NCBI RefSeq assembly: GCF_000766795.1
Contig: NZ_JPDS01000002.1
Location: forward strand, 873,001-937,000
Source of the DNA: Polaribacter sp. Hel1_85
Lineage (GTDB): Bacteria; Bacteroidota; Bacteroidia; Flavobacteriales; Flavobacteriaceae
DNA: 64,000 nt
Direction of reading: 5' to 3'
Below the pieces are notes generated by a model that did no database searches, was not told the origin of the DNA, and saw nothing but the letters and a program-made list of their open reading frames with translations. Position numbers and translations under genes: made by a program. Position 1 is the stretch's first letter, and the number at the start of each line of letters is the position of its first letter. This document shows positions 60,862-64,000 of this stretch, in pieces.

Positions 60862-61971
60862 ATGAGCTACAGTTATTGGGAAATAAAAGAATGGTTTACA
60901 AATATTGATTTTACTATTGTTGGTAGTGGAATTGTAGGTTTAAACTGCGCTTTAGAATTGAAAAACAAACACCCAAAAGCAACTATTTTAATTCTTGAAA
61001 AAGGAATGTTGCCTCAAGGAGCAAGTACAAAAAATGCAGGTTTTGCATGCTTTGGAAGTCTATCTGAAATTTTAGATGATTTAAAAACTCACACAGAAAA
61101 AGAGGTTTTTAATTTGGTTGATAAAAGATGGAAAGGCTTACAATTGTTACGAAATAATTTAGGTGATAAAAACATTAATTTTCAACAAAACAAAGGTTTT
61201 GAATTATGTAATGAAGCGTCATTTTTTGAAGAATGTATTTCTAAAAAAGCTGAAATTAACCAACTATTAAATCCAATTTTTAAAGCTGATGTTTTTGATG
61301 TTTCAAAGAATATTTTCAACTTTAAAAAAGTGCATTCAGAATACATTGTAAATAATTTTGAAGGTCAGATTGATACCGGAAAAATGGTTTCTCAGTTGCT
61401 CTTAAAAGTTCAAAAATTAGGTGTAAAAATCTTAAATAATATTACTGTTAAACAATTTTCTGAAACAGGAAATTCAATTGAAGTAGAAACGGATAAAATC
61501 AACTTTAAAACAGGTAAATTATTAATTGCAACCAATGGTTTTTCTAATCAATTGTTACATGAAAAAGTAAAACCAGCAAGGGCACAAGTTCTAATAACGA
61601 AACCAATAAAAAACTTACATATAAAAGGAACTTTTCATTTAGATAAAGGGTATTATTATTTTAGAAATATAGATAATAGAATTTTGTTTGGTGGTGGAAG
61701 AAACCTCGATTTTAAAACAGAAGAAACATCCCAATTTGGAGAAACAGAAATCATTCAAAATCAATTGAAAAAGATTTTAAAAGAAACCATTTTACCAAAC
61801 ACAAATTTTGAAATAGAACAAAGTTGGAGCGGAATTATGGGTGTTGGAAATCAGAAAAAAGCTATTGTAAAACAAATTTCAGAAAATGTTTTTTGCGGAA
61901 TTAGATTAGGTGGTATGGGAATTGCAATAGGAAGTTTAATAGGAAAAGAATTAGCATGTTTAGTAGATTAA
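60862..61971 (+). CDS. FAD-dependent oxidoreductase (DAO family)
   Basis: 369 residues. The FAD fold DFTIVGSGIVGLNCALELKNKHP is at about residues 16-38, with KNAGFACFGSLSEI after it, the typical DAO flavin-site block; KLLIATNGFSNQL and the late WSGIMGVG and GIRLGGMGIAIGSLIGKELA are also typical. DAO-family enzymes oxidise amines or amino acids, with FAD reduction. The substrate is unknown; a role in aminoacid or betaine catabolism is possible. It overlaps the next gene by 16 bases. Confidence 0.9.
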   Translation: MSYSYWEIKEWFTNIDFTIVGSGIVGLNCALELKNKHPKATILILEKGMLPQGASTKNAGFACFGSLSEILDDLKTHTEKEVFNLVDKRWKGLQLLRNNLGDKNINFQQNKGFELCNEASFFEECISKKAEINQLLNPIFKADVFDVSKNIFNFKKVHSEYIVNNFEGQIDTGKMVSQLLLKVQKLGVKILNNITVKQFSETGNSIEVETDKINFKTGKLLIATNGFSNQLLHEKVKPARAQVLITKPIKNLHIKGTFHLDKGYYYFRNIDNRILFGGGRNLDFKTEETSQFGETEIIQNQLKKILKETILPNTNFEIEQSWSGIMGVGNQKKAIVKQISENVFCGIRLGGMGIAIGSLIGKELACLVD

Positions 61972-62516
61972 AAAGCATTTTGTTTATACTCGTTTTTAGC
62001 GTAACTACTTGTTTTACTCAAGAGTTAGTTCAAAATGATTTAGAAACTTCTATCAACTTTAAAATTAAGAATTTTGGTATCAATGTAGCTGGAGTTTTTA
62101 ATGTATATGAGTTTTCGAGTAATTTTGATGCAGCTAATTTAAAAGATAGTTTTATGAACGCAATAATTAGTGTAAAATCGATAACTACTAACACAAATGC
62201 AATAGATAAACATCTTTTAAAATCAGATTTTTTTGATGTTGAAAATCACCCTAAAATTATTTATAAATCTACAGAAATAGAAAAAAAAGATGGTTCGAAA
62301 TATATAATTAAAGGTTTTTTAAATATTAAAGGAATTAAAAAAAGAATTGAAACACCAATAGAGATTAAAGAAAAAGGTGGTAAGTTCGTTTTTTCTGCAA
62401 ATTTTACACTTAATAGAAAAGATTTTGATGTAGGTGGTAGCAGTTTAGTGCTTTCTAAAAAAGTAAATGTTAAAATGAAATATGTTGCAAATAGAAATCA
62501 AAAAAGAGCTTTTTAA
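61956..62516 (+). CDS. YceI family periplasmic lipid-binding-like protein
   Basis: 186 residues. A signal peptide (about 1-22, ending TCFTQ) sends it to the periplasm. The YceI lipocalin-like barrel has SINFKIKNFGINVAGVF, a block FDAANLKDSFMNAIISVKSITTNTNAIDKHLLKSDFFDVENHPKIIYKS and a late FTLNRKDFDVGG. Members bind isoprenoid or other lipid tails. It overlaps the FAD enzyme by 16 bases at its start and the next gene by 35 bases at its end. Confidence 0.9.
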   Translation: MFSRLKSILFILVFSVTTCFTQELVQNDLETSINFKIKNFGINVAGVFNVYEFSSNFDAANLKDSFMNAIISVKSITTNTNAIDKHLLKSDFFDVENHPKIIYKSTEIEKKDGSKYIIKGFLNIKGIKKRIETPIEIKEKGGKFVFSANFTLNRKDFDVGGSSLVLSKKVNVKMKYVANRNQKRAF

Positions 62517-62940
62517 GCAATGTGAAGATTTTGTAAACAATCGTTTGCAAACGGTTGAAGATATTATTTCTTCTAACCGAAAAGCACTGCATTCAGAAAC
62601 CAAAAGTTCTGCAGGAGATAAGCATGAAACGGGTAGAGCAATGTTGCAATTAGAAATGGAAAAAGCAGGTCAGCAATTGTATGGAATTACTCAAATGAAA
62701 ACTATTTTGGCTAAAATTGATATTTCTAAAACATCAGAAGTTGCACATTTAGGGAGTTTAATTGAAACAAATAGTGCGAATTACTTTTTATCAATTTCTG
62801 CTGGACAATTTACAATTAAAGGGAATAATTATTTTGCAATTTCTGTTTCATCTCCTATTGGAAAACTACTTTTAGGAAAAAGAATTTCTGATACTTTTGT
62901 TTTTAACGGTAATCAAATTCAAATAACTAATATTCAATAA
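62482..62940 (+). CDS. GreA/GreB C-terminal-like small protein
   Basis: 152 residues. The N-terminal half is helical (SSNRKALHSETKSSAGDKHETGRAMLQLEMEKAGQQLYG), resembling the coiled coil of Gre factors in style. The C-terminal half ends ISVSSPIGKLLLGKRISDTFVFNGNQI, close to the GreA/GreB C-terminal signature (SPIG-x-LLGK-x2-GD). The usual acidic tip of the Gre coiled coil is not evident. In flavobacteria such proteins are sometimes called 3-oxoacyl-ACP synthase, for which I see no support. The start codon lies 35 bases inside the YceI gene in another frame. Confidence 0.75.
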   Translation: MLQIEIKKELFKQCEDFVNNRLQTVEDIISSNRKALHSETKSSAGDKHETGRAMLQLEMEKAGQQLYGITQMKTILAKIDISKTSEVAHLGSLIETNSANYFLSISAGQFTIKGNNYFAISVSSPIGKLLLGKRISDTFVFNGNQIQITNIQ

Positions 62941-62956
62941 ATTATATTTTAATAGA

Positions 62957-63601
62957 ATGAAAAAAATAATACTTTTTTTAACGTTAATATTTACTTTACA
63001 AACATTTTCTCAAGCGAGTTTAAAAAGTTTTTTTAAGCTTTCTGGACCCAAAAGAACCTGGGTGTTATTTCACCCTTTCAAGGCCACTAAATCTTTAAAA
63101 ATTTCTAAAGAAACTAATAGAGTTACAGATTCTATTAAAAGAACAAATTTATTAGATGGAGATGCTTCTGGAGGTCAAGTAGATGCTTTTAGACATGCGT
63201 ATTGGATGGCAAGATTAACGCAAGAAATGGGTAAAAGAGCTGCTCGTTCTTTGGGTAAAGCACATGAAAAAGAAAACTATTTAACCTACAAAAAAAGAAA
63301 GTTAGAAGATGGGGTTGTACCAGATGAAATCTCTTCTGAAATGGATTTACATAATAATGATGAAGGAATAAAATTGATTACTAAAGGTAGTATAACTTCT
63401 AAAGAAGGATTAATTTATAGAATTATAAACGCTATTAAATCAGGGAAACTTAAAATCATTAAAAAAGATAAAAATGGAAAATTTTTAACTTGTGATGGAA
63501 AAACGCTTAAAAAAGAAGAATTAAAAGGTAAATGGAAGAATAATAAGTGTTTAGTAAACTCTAACGAAAGTAAAATAATTACCAGTAAACAACTTAATTA
63601 A
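62957..63601 (+). CDS. Secreted DUF6973-like protein
   Basis: 214 residues with a signal peptide (about 1-19, ending TFSQ). The core is GGQVDAFRHAYWMARLTQEMGKRAARSLGKAHE, followed by EMDLHNNDEGIKL, a DUF6973-like pattern with several conserved His, Asp and Asn residues that could bind metal. The C-terminus is Lys-rich. The function is unknown; its placement right after the Gre-like gene (16-base gap) suggests read-through. Family assignment is by eye. Confidence 0.7.
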   Translation: MKKIILFLTLIFTLQTFSQASLKSFFKLSGPKRTWVLFHPFKATKSLKISKETNRVTDSIKRTNLLDGDASGGQVDAFRHAYWMARLTQEMGKRAARSLGKAHEKENYLTYKKRKLEDGVVPDEISSEMDLHNNDEGIKLITKGSITSKEGLIYRIINAIKSGKLKIIKKDKNGKFLTCDGKTLKKEELKGKWKNNKCLVNSNESKIITSKQLN

Positions 63602-63765
63602 AATTATAAGTGTAATTGCTAATATTTCTTTTAAAATAAAGGAAAAACTTACGATAACGTATTCGCTCAATCTACATAGTGCTTTTAGAGCATAAATTTA
63701 TTTTAGACCAGTAACAGTAAGACTTTTATTGATATTTATCATAAAACTTAGATTTAGTATATTTC

Positions 63766-63773
63766 TACATTTG
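63766..63773 (+). promoter_or_regulatory. -7 promoter box of the SLC13-type gene
   Basis: TACATTTG matches TAnnTTTG exactly, 19 bases before the ATG at 63793. The preceding gap (63602-63765) shows nothing else. Confidence 0.55.
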
Positions 63774-63792
63774 TGGACTTAAAATATACGAT

Positions 63793-64000
63793 ATGACTAT
63801 TACATTTATTATTTTAGGTATTACAATTATTTTATTTATTTCTGGTAAAATAAGACCCGATATAGTTGCTGTTACAAGTATGATGGCATTGAGTATGACA
63901 GGTGTTTTAACAACCAAAGAAACATTCTCTGGTTTTAGTAATTCTAGTATTATTTTAATTGCAGGTCTATTTATTGTTGGAGAAGCAATGAGTAGAACTG
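63793..64000 (+). CDS. SLC13/DASS-type transporter, N-terminal fragment
   Basis: The frame opens at ATG 63793 and runs off the right edge after 69 codons. It shows a membrane helix (about 3-16, ITFIILGITIILFI), then IRPDIVAVTSMMALSMTGVLTTKETFSGFSNSSIILIAGLFIVGEAMSRT. This matches the start of SLC13-like (CitT/ArsB-superfamily) permeases, in which FSGFSN is a typical early motif. The substrate (dicarboxylate, sulfate or other anion) and any regulatory TrkA-C domains lie outside the window. Confidence 0.75.
   Translation, partial: MTITFIILGITIILFISGKIRPDIVAVTSMMALSMTGVLTTKETFSGFSNSSIILIAGLFIVGEAMSRT

Noticed and set aside
62482..62940. 3-oxoacyl-ACP synthase
   Set aside because: No thiolase fold or catalytic Cys-His-His/Asn pattern; the C-terminus is Gre-like.
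1..64000. tRNA, rRNA or riboswitch genes
   Set aside because: No cloverleaf, rRNA core segment or known riboswitch pattern was recognised by eye; a covariance-model scan was not possible.

Overview
The window reads as a chromosomal segment of a marine-type flavobacterium (Bacteroidota, Flavobacteriaceae, close in style to Polaribacter or Tenacibaculum). Supporting signs are very high A+T, Bacteroidetes-type promoters with a TAnnTTTG -7 box, T9SS C-terminal sorting domains, DUF4175-ybeY-mnmG synteny, GIN-domain and LytTR proteins, and a gliding-group style ECF sigma/anti-sigma pair. The genus is inferred from general resemblance, not from a search. No rRNA, tRNA, CRISPR array, prophage or insertion sequence was recognised.

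Layout. 0-5.4 kb: ECF sigma and zinc anti-sigma pair, panB, a 2-hydroxyacid dehydrogenase, and a four-gene stress-like operon (DUF1801, VOC, LEA-like, DoxX). 5.4-13.6 kb: DUF4175-ybeY-mnmG-methyltransferase, with parS-like palindromes on both sides of mnmG. 13.8-19 kb: gltX, a small secreted protein, an SPFH protein and two tandem membrane LytTR regulators. 19-24 kb: tatA, a GIN protein, YbjQ, rnr and a lipid kinase. 24.1-24.7 kb: a gene-free, extremely AT-rich stretch with a cluster of DnaA-box-like 9-mers, proposed here as a candidate oriC. 24.7-34.8 kb: rpiB, acetyltransferases, recA, dut, gpsA and an MFS exporter. 34.8-38.2 kb: a two-gene operon for a PhoX-like lipoprotein with a collagen-like stalk and a di-haem peroxidase with an imelysin-like N-terminus. 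38.3-43.7 kb: glycerol use (glpK, a flavin-nucleotide oxidase-like gene, glpD) and an NhaC antiporter. 43.7-54.3 kb: a surface-protein locus, all on the minus strand. 54.4-64 kb: pheS with two small neighbours, gdhA, a LysE-type exporter, dinB inside a tightly packed run of genes, and the start of an SLC13 transporter.

How genes work together. glpK and glpD feed glycerol to dihydroxyacetone phosphate, while gpsA makes glycerol 3-phosphate for lipids. recA and dinB cover DNA damage; dut guards nucleotide pools. mnmG, gltX, pheS, ybeY, rnr and an RsuA/RluE-type pseudouridine synthase are translation and RNA housekeeping. The most original region is the surface-protein locus: a TPR histidine kinase and a LuxR-type response regulator sit beside two T9SS-exported FG-GAP repeat proteins (one of 1900 residues, one of about 507 split by a one-base deletion). 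The upstream regions of these two genes share a TACGTA-N3-TACGTA element at the same distance from a matched promoter. I propose it as the regulator's operator.

A dispersed hairpin repeat family (GTCATTTCGA...GAGAAATCT and GTCATTGCGA...GAAGCAATCT) occupies at least six intergenic sites.
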